A DNA stretch of 64,000 bases from positions 124,001-188,000 of the forward strand of contig NZ_BMQK01000012.1 in NCBI RefSeq assembly GCF_014648075.1, given 5' to 3'. The DNA is from Streptomyces ruber (GTDB taxonomy: Bacteria > Actinomycetota > Actinomycetes > Streptomycetales > Streptomycetaceae). Positions 1 to 7,995 of this stretch are shown in pieces (positions within the stretch are counted from its first letter, which is position 1; each line of letters begins with the position of its first letter). Both the position numbers and the translations under genes were made by a program. The notes under the pieces are model-generated. The model ran no database searches. It was not told the DNA's origin and was given only the letters and a program-made list of their open reading frames with translations.

Positions 1-492
1 GACGACCCGGTCTGGACATCGGCCCGTGGCTTCCTCGTGCGCAGGGACGAAGGTGTCGTACGGCTCACCGGTCACGAGAGGTTCGCGGTCAAGGTGACCG
101 GCGAACAGACCGATGGCGCCCTCGCCTTCATGGACGGCCTCATCGAGCCCGATCACGGCAACGTCCCGCACATCCACACGAAGGAAGACGAAGCCTTCTA
201 CGTGGTCTCCGGAGAGTTCGAATTCCTCAACGGCAGCGAGAGAATCTCTGCCCGGACCGGAGACTTCATCTACGTACCCAAGGGCACGCGCCACGCCTTC
301 AAGAACATCAGCCCGGAGCCGTCCCGGCTTCTCGTCTTCTACACGCCCGCCGGTCCGGAGAAGTTCTTCCTCGAGTACGGCGACGCCGAGGGCCGCCGCC
401 CCGAGCCCTGGCCGGACGAGAAGTTGAACGAGTTGGTGGACATCCTGGGCGCCCACAACATGGTGCTGCTCCCGGCGGGCGACTGGGACTAG
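1..492 (+). CDS. Cupin-domain protein, 5' end outside window
   Basis: The reading frame is open from base 1; an internal GTG at 37 could be a start, but codons upstream of it also look coding, so the gene probably begins just outside the window. The protein has both cupin motifs: HIHTKEDEAFYVVSGEFEF (HxH, E, G pattern, metal ligands) and, about 20 residues later, GDFIYVPKGTRHAFKN. It is a single-domain cupin of about 160 residues, like many small Streptomyces cupins of unknown substrate (quercetinase-like or sugar-isomerase-like folds). The acidic C-terminus ends at TAG 490-492. No partner gene is obvious; an SDR gene follows 400 bp downstream. Family is secure, function is unknown. Confidence 0.8.
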   Translation, partial: DDPVWTSARGFLVRRDEGVVRLTGHERFAVKVTGEQTDGALAFMDGLIEPDHGNVPHIHTKEDEAFYVVSGEFEFLNGSERISARTGDFIYVPKGTRHAFKNISPEPSRLLVFYTPAGPEKFFLEYGDAEGRRPEPWPDEKLNELVDILGAHNMVLLPAGDWD

Positions 493-891
493 GCCGCTCC
501 TCTCTCCCTGTGCTTGGCGTCTATCCCCGGTGGGCTTGGTGTTCACCGATCGAAATGGCACGTATGACGCCGAGCACGAGGGCACCGTGGGTGGGTTGCG
601 CGCCCACGTGGAGGACGTCAACGGCTGGCAGCCGGGCGACCCCGTGAAGACCGCCTCCGCTCTCCTGGCTGCCCTGGCCGCCGACGACACCCCGTGCGGG
701 CGGCGCTGGTCGACGCCGTTCCGGACCGTCTCACCGAGGCCGGCCGAGCAGACGGAGAAGGGGCGCATGGCCCGGGAGTCCCCGAGCCGCGGCACCGACC
801 ACGACGACGGAACCGGACCACGAGCAGGCCGGAAGAGGGACGACGAGTCATTCGTCCCGGACCTACGTTTCAGGCGGGAAGGGAGCTCGCG

Positions 892-1641
892 ATGGGGCGA
901 GTGGAAGGAAAGACAGCGGTGGTCACGGGCGGCGCGATGGGCATGGGGGCCGCAACGGTCCGCCGGCTCGCCGCCGAGGGCGCCAACGTGGTCGTCGCGG
1001 ACGTGAACGTCGAGGCCGCACAGGTCCTCGCCAAGGACCTCGGAAGGGCCGCCGCAGTCGAACGGCTCGACGTACGATCGGAGCAGGAATGGGCCGACGT
1101 CGTCCGGCGCGCCGAGGAACGCTTCGGGGCCGTGGACATCCTCGTCAACAATGCGGGCATCGCCGATCCAGCTCCCCTGGAGGAGTGGGACACCACACGG
1201 CTGCAGCGCACCCTGGACGTGAACCTGATCGGCGTCTTCAACGGCATCCAGGCCGTCGTCCCGGCGATGAAGCGGGCCGGCGGCGGCTCCATCATCAACA
1301 TCGGCTCGGTAGGCGCCCTGCAGGGAGTACCGAGAATGTCCGGCTACGTCGTCTCCAAATGGGGCGTTCGCGGACTGACCAGAACCGCTGCTCTGGAACT
1401 GGGCGTGCACGGGATCCGAGTGAACGCGGTGCACCCCGGCCAGACCGACACCCCCATGACCGAGGGCGTCGTGTTCGATACCAGCGACATCGCCCTCGGA
1501 CGAGTCGGCCAACCGGACGACATCGCCCGCATCGTCCTGTTCTTCGCCAGCGACGACTCCCGGTTCGTCACCGGCAGCGAAGTGGCCGGCGACGGCGGTC
1601 AGAGCGCCGGCCAGGCCAATTACCAAGGCCTCCCGCAGTAA
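892..1641 (+). CDS. SDR family oxidoreductase
   Basis: A classical short-chain dehydrogenase of 249 residues. The cofactor loop reads TGGAMGMGAATV near residue 14, the NNAG motif is present (ILVNNAG), and the active site has S (INIGSVGAL) and YVVSK as the YxxxK pair. An acidic residue at the end of beta-2 (VVVADVN) suggests NAD(H) preference. It resembles 3-alpha/20-beta-hydroxysteroid dehydrogenase-like SDRs, but the substrate cannot be told from sequence. I chose ATG 892 because AAGGGAG lies 7-8 bases upstream; the frame is open further upstream, but that extension is not SDR-like. It stands alone, followed by a non-coding stretch. Confidence 0.88.
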   Translation: MGRVEGKTAVVTGGAMGMGAATVRRLAAEGANVVVADVNVEAAQVLAKDLGRAAAVERLDVRSEQEWADVVRRAEERFGAVDILVNNAGIADPAPLEEWDTTRLQRTLDVNLIGVFNGIQAVVPAMKRAGGGSIINIGSVGALQGVPRMSGYVVSKWGVRGLTRTAALELGVHGIRVNAVHPGQTDTPMTEGVVFDTSDIALGRVGQPDDIARIVLFFASDDSRFVTGSEVAGDGGQSAGQANYQGLPQ

Positions 1642-2350
1642 CAGACCGACAGGCACCCGCAGCCACACCGGCTGCTCAACCAAACCGCTTGAGCGGCCTG
1701 CGCCGGCTCGGTGCAGGCCGCTCGAACCGCCCCAGCAGCATCCCGAACCACGGCCTCCGGCATCCTGCCCGACAGCTCCCCGCGCCAGCCCACAGGCAGC
1801 TCCGCCGGTGCCTTCGACCCCATCACCACGACGTCAATCCTCGGCTCGGCCCCAACCGGCCGCCTTCCCGTCGCGCGGCGAACAGTGCAGCAGGCGGCTC
1901 CCCTCCCTGCACCGCCTCCCGGCATGTCCTCGCCAGCAGATGTACTCCCGGTCCGAAACCGCGACCACCCCCATGGCCCGGCCCGCAGCGGAGCCGGCAG
2001 CCGCACCGTCCCTCCCGTTGCCCATCCGCTCATCCAGTGCGGAAGGGAGGCGGATAGATCAGTGCCGCCCCCACCTACCGGTCTGATGCGCAGAAAACGC
2101 TGGTCAGGTACTCCGACGACCCCTGTTCTCCGCCGGAGCAGCACCTGCTGCGCATGCCGCCTCAACAAGCCCACTGCAGCCCGTGCCGCGCCGGTCCCGG
2201 TGAGAGGCACCGGGGTTCATGATGCGGAGTGAGGCTGCAGTACTGGTTGCAGCGCCCCCTGCAGCGGGCGCTGGAAAGTGCTGTCCGTCGTCGGGGGCCG
2301 GCCGGCCCGGTGCAGGCTGGGTTGGTTCCGCCCCCGGCAGGGAGTCGGCG
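1642..2350. other. Gene-poor stretch
   Basis: No gene that I can support. A minus-strand frame across roughly 1690-1870 has protein-like composition (for example ELPVGWRGELSGRMPEAVV) with no start, family or intact end that I recognise; it may be the relic of a lost gene. The rest shows no ribosome site, tandem repeat or RNA gene. Confidence 0.4.
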
Positions 2351-2760
2351 ATGCGCGATGAAACGACGTCCCCTGAACTGCGTTTCGAGGTGCTCGGTCC
2401 GCTGCGGGTGTGGCGGAACGGATGGAGCTGGACGTCGGTTCAGTACAGCGACGGGTGGTGCTCGCGGTGCTGCTGCACGCCGACCGACGGCGTCACGGGA
2501 GAAGCTGATCGACGCGGTATGGGGCCACGTGGTCCCGGGGCGGGCGGTGAACCTGCTGCAGCGGCATGCCGCCGGGCTGCGCCGGATACTTGAGCCCGGC
2601 CGCCCGGCCGCCCGGCCGCCCGGCCGCCCGGCCGCCCGGCCGCCCGGCCCGCGCCCCGTCCAAGGTGCTGGCGTGGACCGAGGCCGGCTACGTGCTGACG
2701 GTGCCGGCCGGACAGCTCGATCTGGGGAAGTTCACCGAGCGGGTTCACCATCCAGCCAGG
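2351..2760 (+). pseudogene. Decayed SARP/AfsR-type regulator (N-terminal region)
   Basis: Pieces of the N-terminal DNA-binding domain of a SARP regulator can be followed through three frames. LRFEVLGPLRVWRNG (from ATG 2351) is the usual beta-strand start. It continues one frame over as MELDVGSVQRRVVLAVLL, then in the third frame as REKLIDAVWGHVVPGRAVNL (helix region), and finally as SKVLAWTEAGYVLTVPAGQL (winged-helix end), before similarity stops near 2760. At least three frameshifts are needed, so the gene is dead in this assembly. The last shift falls inside an 8-bp tandem repeat (2598-2650). The bacterial transcriptional activation domain is absent. SARPs normally activate antibiotic clusters; any link to the cluster at 24-39 kb is speculative. 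Confidence 0.7.
2598..2650. repeat. 8-bp tandem repeat (GGCCGCCC, 6.6 copies)
   Basis: Six perfect copies of GGCCGCCC plus five bases of a seventh, within the SARP relic. Because 8 is not a multiple of 3, each gain or loss of a copy changes the reading frame. By frame arithmetic, one extra copy (or two fewer) would join the upstream REKLIDAVW frame to the downstream SKVLAWTEAGY frame, although other frameshifts upstream would remain. Confidence 0.9.
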
Positions 2761-3064
2761 CTCGTGCCGCAGACATCCACTGCAACTATCACCGGCCCCA
2801 CGGCGGAGCAGTCGGCCAGCCGCCTGGCTGTACGAGGCCGAAACCGAACCTGAAGATTAAACTCCATATAACATGATATTGTTCATCTTTTCCCATCGTA
2901 TTGACTTCCCGCAGGGAGAGGGGCAATCTTTCAAGCACGGTGACGCTTTCCTGAAAGGGTTGAACGGTAAGGATTCGGGTTCGGGTCGTGTTTGATTTTG
3001 CGCGACACGGTAGGGGACGTTTCACGCAGGCTCTTCTGGGCCTTGCGGTGTTCGGGGAGTAAGA

Positions 3065-3412
3065 ATGGCAGCCGCAACTAGGCAATTGTTCGTAAATTCA
3101 CCCGCCAACAGGTCCGTCACGATCGACCTGGGAGCATCTACCACATTCGTGGCATGGGGGTCGATCACGATGATCGACCCGCGGATCCAATTCGATCGCG
3201 ACAACGCCGTCGTGATCGACATCCCCTTCATCGACGGCAGTCGGACGAATACTCAAGTCTCTGGAGGTGATCATTGGGGAGATTCTGGCGCCTTCAGCAA
3301 CGTTCACGATTCGGCAGTCGTTCGCTTCGGCCGGACAGTCACCTTCAGGATGCGTACGTTCGGGCCTGACGTTGACGCTATGGGCTGTGGCATCGTCATC
3401 ACCAATCCGTGA
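3065..3412 (+). CDS. Hypothetical protein, 115 aa
   Basis: ATG 3065 follows GGGGAG at 6-10 bases, a good ribosome site. The 115-residue product has alternating polar and hydrophobic residues rich in T, V, I and D (VTIDLGASTTFVAWGSITMI), typical of a beta-sandwich, with no signal peptide or membrane segment. I do not recognise a family. The gene and its downstream neighbour are less GC-rich at third positions than the rest of the window and look acquired. The next gene starts 18 bp after the stop and likely shares its transcript. Confidence 0.6.
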   Translation: MAAATRQLFVNSPANRSVTIDLGASTTFVAWGSITMIDPRIQFDRDNAVVIDIPFIDGSRTNTQVSGGDHWGDSGAFSNVHDSAVVRFGRTVTFRMRTFGPDVDAMGCGIVITNP

Positions 3413-3430
3413 CGAACGAGAGGTAGGGAA

Positions 3431-3679
3431 ATGCCGAGGTATTTCGTCTACGACAAGGAAGATGGCCGCGTTGTCCACGTGCATGAGACGTACGATGTGA
3501 CGAGCGGTACCACGCTTCCGTGCACGCAGGAAGAGGTTCTTGCAGTTCTGGATGAGGGGCTGGAAAAAGAGAGGCTAGGCATACTGCAGTCCGAGTTCGA
3601 GCCGGATGCGGGATCCGGTGCTCTACGCGTCGACCTCACCACTCAGAATGTGATGGCGGCCGGGGTGCCGGACAAGTAG
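3431..3679 (+). CDS. Hypothetical protein, 82 aa
   Basis: Begins 18 bp after the preceding gene with a clear ribosome site (GAGGTAGGGAA before ATG 3431). The acidic 82-residue protein starts MPRYFVYDKEDGRVVHVHET and ends with a polar tail; no known motif, signal or membrane segment. It has the same moderate GC and tight spacing as the 3065 gene, so the two probably form a small two-gene unit, perhaps of phage or plasmid origin. A short inverted repeat around 3729-3750 (CAGGTGC/GCACCTG) downstream could act as a terminator. Confidence 0.6.
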   Translation: MPRYFVYDKEDGRVVHVHETYDVTSGTTLPCTQEEVLAVLDEGLEKERLGILQSEFEPDAGSGALRVDLTTQNVMAAGVPDK

Positions 3680-3925
3680 TCGGTTCAGCAAACCATCGGT
3701 AGAACCCGCCGTGGGGACCCGGGGTTTCTCAGGTGCGATCCAGCACCTGATGCGCAGTATGTCAAGGGCAAAGTCTAATCGTGGCGAACGGCCCATGCTG
3801 TATCAGGTGATGAACGTCTACCGGTCCCCTTCGCTGCCGGCTCGCCCGTGTGAGCAGGCTCCGGTTTCTTCGCTTGATTGCACTGGATCCCGTCGCTAGG
3901 CGTGGCTTCAGACGCAGTCCCTCCC

Positions 3926-4360
3926 ATGGAGTTCCAGCCCACCCACCCCGGCCTGCCGGAGTCGGAGGCCGCCGCGGAAGCCGAACGCCTGATCAAGGCA
4001 TGGGCGCAGCAGACCGCACCGCGCGAGGTGCCCACCTCGTTCCGCGACGACTCACCGCTCCCCGCCTACGGCACCACGCCGCCCGTCCCGCAGGAGGATC
4101 GGCGGATCGTGTCGGCCTGGGCGGCCGGGGTCGCCGTCGCCTCCCTCGGCGTCGGCGCCGGCGACCCCGGGATCGGCCGCGGGGCCTGGCTGGTGCTGCA
4201 CGGGCTGGCCGAGCGCGATGTGCCGATGCCACGAGGTCCAGTTGCGTACTCGATAGTGATCGAGTCCGACATGGCCCTTGGCGGCCTGGAAGCACTCCTC
4301 GACACTCCACCGGACACCGGCGACGCGGACCAGCTCCGCCAGGGGTACCTCGGTGGGTGA
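3926..4360 (+). pseudogene. Chimeric ORF: plasmid-type hypothetical fused to antisense of a transposase
   Basis: From ATG 3926 the first ~95 residues look like a real protein of Streptomyces integrative elements: an acidic N-terminus (PGLPESEAAAEAERLIKAW), a proline-rich linker, then a hydrophobic segment (VSAWAAGVAVASLGVGAG). From about base 4213 the frame runs antisense through the broken IS701 transposase, whose sense strand there reads VPLAELVRVAGVRWSVEE. The C-terminal ~45 residues are therefore not ancestral. The original gene appears to have lost its 3' end to the transposase-carrying segment. The open frame may be expressed, but the product would be a truncated, altered protein. Confidence 0.6.
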
Positions 4361-5290
4361 CCAGCACAGGCGGATGGCGAGTTCACCGGTGGTGCGGTAG
4401 CGGCGGATCAGCAGGTGGCGTTGGCTGTCGCTGCCTGTGTGGATCCAGGCCCAGTCGTACTAGCGCGGGCCTTTCGCGCCGTTTCCGGCGCTCTGCCGGT
4501 GCCAGGCGGTGGCGGGCAGGCGGCCGGCGACGGTGTCCGCGCGGACGGGGGTGCGGCCCTGGTTGACCCATACCCGCGTTGAGCAGGCGACGGCCATCAC
4601 GTAGCCGGTCCGGCGTGCCTCCAGCGCGGCACGCAGCCGCGGGTCCTGCCCGTAGGCTTCGTCGCCGGTCACCCACCGTGCCTCCACCGCGGCGCCCAGC
4701 GTGGCGGCGATCGTCTCCCAGGCCAGACGCGGCTTGGTCGCAAACCGCACCTCGTCGGGTGTCCCGGCAGCGTCGCGGCGCCCGGGATCGGCGCGCCGGG
4801 ACTGCTCCGGCAGGTGCAGCCGACGGTCTACCAGCGCCTGTCCCCGGCTGGTGGCGTAGGCGAGGAACACATCCACCTGGGAGTTCTCGACGCGCCCGGC
4901 CGTGCCGGTGTACTGCCGCTGCACGCCCGCCGAGGCACGGCCCTTCTTCACAGAGCCGGTCTCGTCCACGATCAGGACACCGCCGTCGGTGCCGAGGTGC
5001 TCGACGGCGTAGGCACGGATGTCGTCGCGGACGGCGTCGGCCTCCCAGCGGGCGTAGCGCAGCATCCGCTGCATCGGCCCCGGCCGGGCCGGGCCAGCCT
5101 GCTCGGCCAGCTGCCAGCAGTTCTTCCGCTCTGCTTGCGACAGCAGCCCGAGCAGGTAGGCGCGGGCAGTGGTCCTCGGCTCGACTCGGCTGAACCGTCC
5201 CGCGATCCGGTCCATGGCCTGGTCGAACATCGCCCGCCAGCGGACGGGGTTCACGCTATGGCAGGCGGCCACCGCACGATCGTCGTTGGT
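4213..5290 (-). pseudogene. IS701-family transposase, nonsense-mutated and 3'-truncated
   Basis: Minus-strand DDE transposase of the IS701 type: GLLSQAERKNCWQLAEQAG, VLIVDETGSVKKG (first catalytic Asp region), GVQRQYTGTAGRVENSQVDV and WVTGDEAYGQDPRLRAALE are all readable. At 4458-4460 an in-frame TAG interrupts the gene after NGAKGPR; the same frame resumes with YDWAWIHTGSDSQRHLL and VRVAGVRWSVEECFQAAKGH. Similarity stops abruptly after YRVRNWTSWHRHIAL near 4213, where another gene's remains begin, so the C-terminus is missing. The N-terminal start is uncertain; the frame is open to 5395, where it overlaps the MarR gene. Confidence 0.85.
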
Positions 5291-5357
5291 CCACACCAAA
5301 CGATGACCATGCCGTGGCCGCGCTCGTTCCCAGCCGGGCCGCCACAAGATCGTGGAA

Positions 5358-5858
5358 TCAGAACGGACTGCCGGGAGCCCCGTCGCCCTCGACATTGGCC
5401 ACCATCCTGCGCAGTACCTTGAGCGCGGCCACGTACTCCTCGTCGCTGATGCCCCGGTGGACTACGGCGCGTACCTCGGTCGCCAGCTCACGGAGCCGCG
5501 CTCTGGCGGCCTCCCCGGCATCCGTGAGGTGCAGGCGCTGCCCGTCATCGATCCTGAGCCACTCGCGGTGGAGCAACTGGTCCACGACCCTGGCGATCTC
5601 ATGCGGCCCGTCGGCAAGGTGCGTCAGAGAAGCGACGACCTCCTCGCGGCTCGGCGCCGAAGGACCGCCGTTCACGCGGTTGAGCACCCAGTACTGCGGC
5701 TGCGTGACGTCGATCCTGGCCATCGCATCACGCAGATGCCGGGTGACGGTCGCATGGGCCAGGCCGCTCCAGTAGCCGACCGGCTGAGTGGCCAGCATGT
5801 CATCGGTGGCGGCCGGGTTCGCCGGCGCCTGGTCAGTGGCGTGTCCGATCAGTGACAT
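5358..5858 (-). CDS. MarR-family transcriptional regulator
   Basis: A 166-residue protein from ATG 5858 (MSLIGHATDQ); the frame stays open upstream, but that part is not regulator-like. The middle has the MarR winged-helix pattern: TQPQYWVLNRVNGG, then SREEVVASLTHLADGPHEIARVV (recognition region) and LLHREWLRIDDGQRLHLTDAGEAAR, the wing and following helix. The C-terminal helix is suited to dimerisation. No effector can be assigned and there is no divergent partner within 200 bp; the neighbour on the left is transposase debris and on the right an IS5-derived MITE, so its original target gene may have been lost. Confidence 0.8.
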   Translation of the reverse strand: MSLIGHATDQAPANPAATDDMLATQPVGYWSGLAHATVTRHLRDAMARIDVTQPQYWVLNRVNGGPSAPSREEVVASLTHLADGPHEIARVVDQLLHREWLRIDDGQRLHLTDAGEAARARLRELATEVRAVVHRGISDEEYVAALKVLRRMVANVEGDGAPGSPF

Positions 5859-6068
5859 GATCGCGACGCTACATTTCCCCGGCGCGCCGAACAATCGGAA
5901 TGCGGCAGTCACGGCCACTCGTCCTGGGCGCACATCGGGGCCGCCGGCCACCGTCATCTTCGGATGCGCCGCAGCCCCGCGCCACCATGCCCGACCCGAC
6001 GCAGCCACCACCGACGACGGCTCACCCACTCAGTCAGCGGGTGGATCACGAAACACCACACTGGAGTA

Positions 6069-6282
6069 CTAGGGTCCGTTCGGGCAGGTCACGCCAGGAG
6101 GTCCCGGTCCCTATCGTGTAGACCATGCCGTTGATCACCCGGCGGTCCTCCACCCGCGGCCGGCCCGTCGCGGCCCGTGGAACGAGCGGAGCGAGTAACT
6201 CCCCCTCCTCATCGGTGAGTTCATGACGGCGTACCACGCCACCACGATCCACCATCCGGCGACCTGCGAAGACGGACCCTAG
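6069..6282. mobile_element. MITE-like internally deleted IS5-family element
   Basis: Bounded by perfect 10-bp inverted repeats CTAGGGTCCG (6069-6078) and CGGACCCTAG (6273-6282). The homology extends inward imperfectly through GCAGGTC. CTAG at both edges fits the YTAR target duplication of IS5-group elements. Inside is only the N-terminal part of the transposase gene. Part of the inner repeat similarity coincides with codons for RDLPER, so the true terminal repeat may be shorter than it looks. The right edge provides the TAG stop codon of the SDR gene at 6279-7214. Confidence 0.7.
6076..6255 (-). pseudogene. IS5-family transposase N-terminal fragment
   Basis: From ATG 6255 the minus strand encodes VRRHELTDEEGELLAPLVPR followed by GRPRVEDRRVINGMVYTIGT and SWRDLPER, the conserved N-terminal block of Streptomyces IS5-family (DUF4096-type) transposases. 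It stops at the end of the MITE-like element, so the catalytic DDE part is entirely missing. It cannot encode an active transposase, but the element could be moved in trans by a related full-length IS. Confidence 0.8.
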
Positions 6283-7214
6283 ACGGCGGCCCCGGCTTCG
6301 AGGTCGAAGGGGACACCTGTGAGCTGCTCGCTCGCCGCCCACAGCCGTCTGCCCTCCGCGGGGTCGTCGGCGCCTGTGGGGAGCTTGGCGGGCTTGGGGG
6401 TGCCGGAGGTCTGGTCCCGTCCGGCGGGGCCGATGAACCGGCCCGACTGGACGTACGGGCTGGTCGCCGCGTACAGGGAGGGCCAGGCCGCGCCCTCGGC
6501 CGAGCCCATGAGCAGGCGCGCGGCGACCGGGGTGACCATGCGGCTCAGAGCGCCGTTGCCGTGCTGCTGCAGACCGGTCATCGCCGACCCCGGGTGGACG
6601 ACGAGCGCCGCGACGGGGCTGCTCGCAGTGCGGCGCGCGAGTTCGAGGGTGTAGACGATGTTGGCGCGCTTGGACTTGGCGTAGGCGCCCATGGCGCGGT
6701 AGCTGTTCTCGCTCATCAGGTCGTCCAGCCTGCCCGTCGGCCACCGCGCCGCGCTGGCGCTGACGGTGACCACGCGCGGTGCGGACGAGCGGCGCACGGC
6801 GGGCCAGACCTGGGCGTCGAAGGCGAAGTGGCCGAGGTGATTGGTGCCGACCGTCATCTCGAGGCCGTCGTGGGTGGTCCGCCGCTCGGGCAGGTTCATC
6901 ACGCCGGCGTTGTTGAGGAGCAGGTCGACCGTCTCGGTCTCGGCGATTCGGGTGGCCGCGTCGCGGACGGAGGAGAGGTCGGAGAGGTCGAGCACGAGGG
7001 TGTCCGTCCGGGCCCCGGGGGTCGCGGCGCGCACGGCTGCCGCGGCCTGGTCCAGCTTGGTCCGGCTGCGGCCGGCCAGGATGACGCGGGCCCCGTGCCG
7101 GGCGAGCGCGCGGGCGGTCTCGAGTCCGATCCCGCCGTTCCCGCCGGTGATCAGCGCGGTGCGGCCGGTCTGATCGGGGATGTCGTCGGGGGTCCAGTGG
7201 TTCACCGTTGCCAC
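6279..7214 (-). CDS. SDR-family oxidoreductase (retinol-dehydrogenase/protochlorophyllide-reductase-like)
   Basis: A 311-residue SDR reading from GTG 7214. It has TGGNGGIG (cofactor loop), VILAGRSRTKLDQA (basic residue after beta-2, fitting NADP(H)), LLLNNAGVM, TNHLGHFAF and VTVSASAAR, and an active-site Tyr and Lys in YAKSKRANI. The layout and length match the long SDR group annotated as oxidoreductases related to retinol dehydrogenase. The TAG stop at 6279-6281 lies in the CTAG edge of the adjoining MITE-like element, so the insertion may have trimmed or re-created the C-terminal end. Upstream lies a frameshifted SnoaL-like gene on the same strand. Confidence 0.85.
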   Translation of the reverse strand: MATVNHWTPDDIPDQTGRTALITGGNGGIGLETARALARHGARVILAGRSRTKLDQAAAAVRAATPGARTDTLVLDLSDLSSVRDAATRIAETETVDLLLNNAGVMNLPERRTTHDGLEMTVGTNHLGHFAFDAQVWPAVRRSSAPRVVTVSASAARWPTGRLDDLMSENSYRAMGAYAKSKRANIVYTLELARRTASSPVAALVVHPGSAMTGLQQHGNGALSRMVTPVAARLLMGSAEGAAWPSLYAATSPYVQSGRFIGPAGRDQTSGTPKPAKLPTGADDPAEGRRLWAASEQLTGVPFDLEAGAAV

Positions 7215-7244
7215 GCTCCTCGGATTCGTTGATTCTGTGCTCGG

Positions 7245-7842
7245 TCATGCGGCGCTCGGCAGGGTCGTGATACCGAGCTGGAAGAGCATGCCGAGGATGT
7301 CCTCGGCGAAGGCGGCTTCGGCGGTCTTGCCGTTCCTGATGCGGTACACGCCGGTGCCGAGCCACTGGGCATGCCTGCCGGTGGGGCCGGCGCCCATGAA
7401 GTCACCGGTGCGGGTGCCGCTGTCGGTGAAGAGCAGTACGACGGTGTCGTCCTCCGCGACGGCCTGGACGATGTCCAGGCGCATGTCGCTGAAGGCGCCG
7501 GCGGCACTGGGCCGCCATGAACTTCCTGTAGGCGTCGGTGCCGCGGTGTTCTCCCAGGCTGCCGCCGCGCCAGATCTCGTCGTCCGCCCAGAGTCGGTCG
7601 ATGACGTCGAGACAGCCCCCGTTGACGACTTCGTCGATGAAGCGCCGGACGACGGCGATGTTGGCTTCGGTGGTCGCTTGGGTGCTCAGGGTGTTCTCGC
7701 TTTCCCATGGGTGGGTGTCTGGCCGCCTCACTGGCAGTAGCACCACGCGGTCGCCCGCCTGCAGGGCGGCGGTGCCAATGGCGCGGCCCGGGGCCGCGGG
7801 AGCTGCGGATGACGAACCGGTCTTGGACGTGAGAGTGCTCAT
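7245..7842 (-). pseudogene. SnoaL-like/ester-cyclase protein, frameshifted
   Basis: Two minus-strand frames together make one SnoaL-like protein. The N-terminal half includes EANIAVVRRFIDEVVNGG and DRLWADDEIWRGGSLGEHRG, ending in AYRKFMAA. The C-terminal half resumes in another frame as SAAGAFSDMRLDIVQAVAED, then GDFMGAGPTGRHAQWLGTGV and RIRNGKTAEAAFAED. One base appears missing near 7515 (or a sequencing error). SnoaL-fold proteins of this kind act as polyketide cyclases or carry out small-molecule isomerisation; no substrate is implied here. The N-terminal ~45 residues before STQATTEAN are atypical and the real start may be internal. It is divergent from the TetR gene and probably its target. 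Confidence 0.7.
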
Positions 7843-7910
7843 CTCGGGAGGCGGAGAGCTGCACAGGCGTCGGTCCTGGTGCGCCGCCCAAAACCTGCCC
7901 CCCTTTTTTC

Positions 7911-7982
7911 AGACCGGTGGTCTGTTCGGCTGTGGCCCCAACGTAGAGGACCACCGGTCTGATGTCAAAAGACCGGCAGTCT
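7911..7982. promoter_or_regulatory. Three operator-like palindromes in the TetR/SnoaL intergenic region
   Basis: AGACCGGTGGTCT at 7911-7923, its near inverse GGACCACCGGTCT at 7948-7960 and AGACCGGCAGTCT at 7970-7982 share the arms AGACC...GGTCT (or AGTCT). The third ends 13 bp before the TetR ATG. Repeated palindromes between a TetR gene and a divergent enzyme gene are the usual arrangement for autoregulation and control of the neighbour. Binding is inferred from position and symmetry. Confidence 0.65.
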
Positions 7983-7995
7983 GTAGCATGGGGGC

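Noticed and set aside
1690..1870. Minus-strand protein-like frame
   Set aside because: No start, no recognised family and no intact end; noted only in the gap entry.
2598..2650. CRISPR-like array
   Set aside because: The repeat unit is 8 bp with no spacers; it is a simple tandem repeat.
6046..7365. A 439-residue minus-strand frame joining SDR and IS5 sequence
   Set aside because: Arg-rich shadow of the SDR gene; only its last part (6076-6255) is a real transposase fragment.
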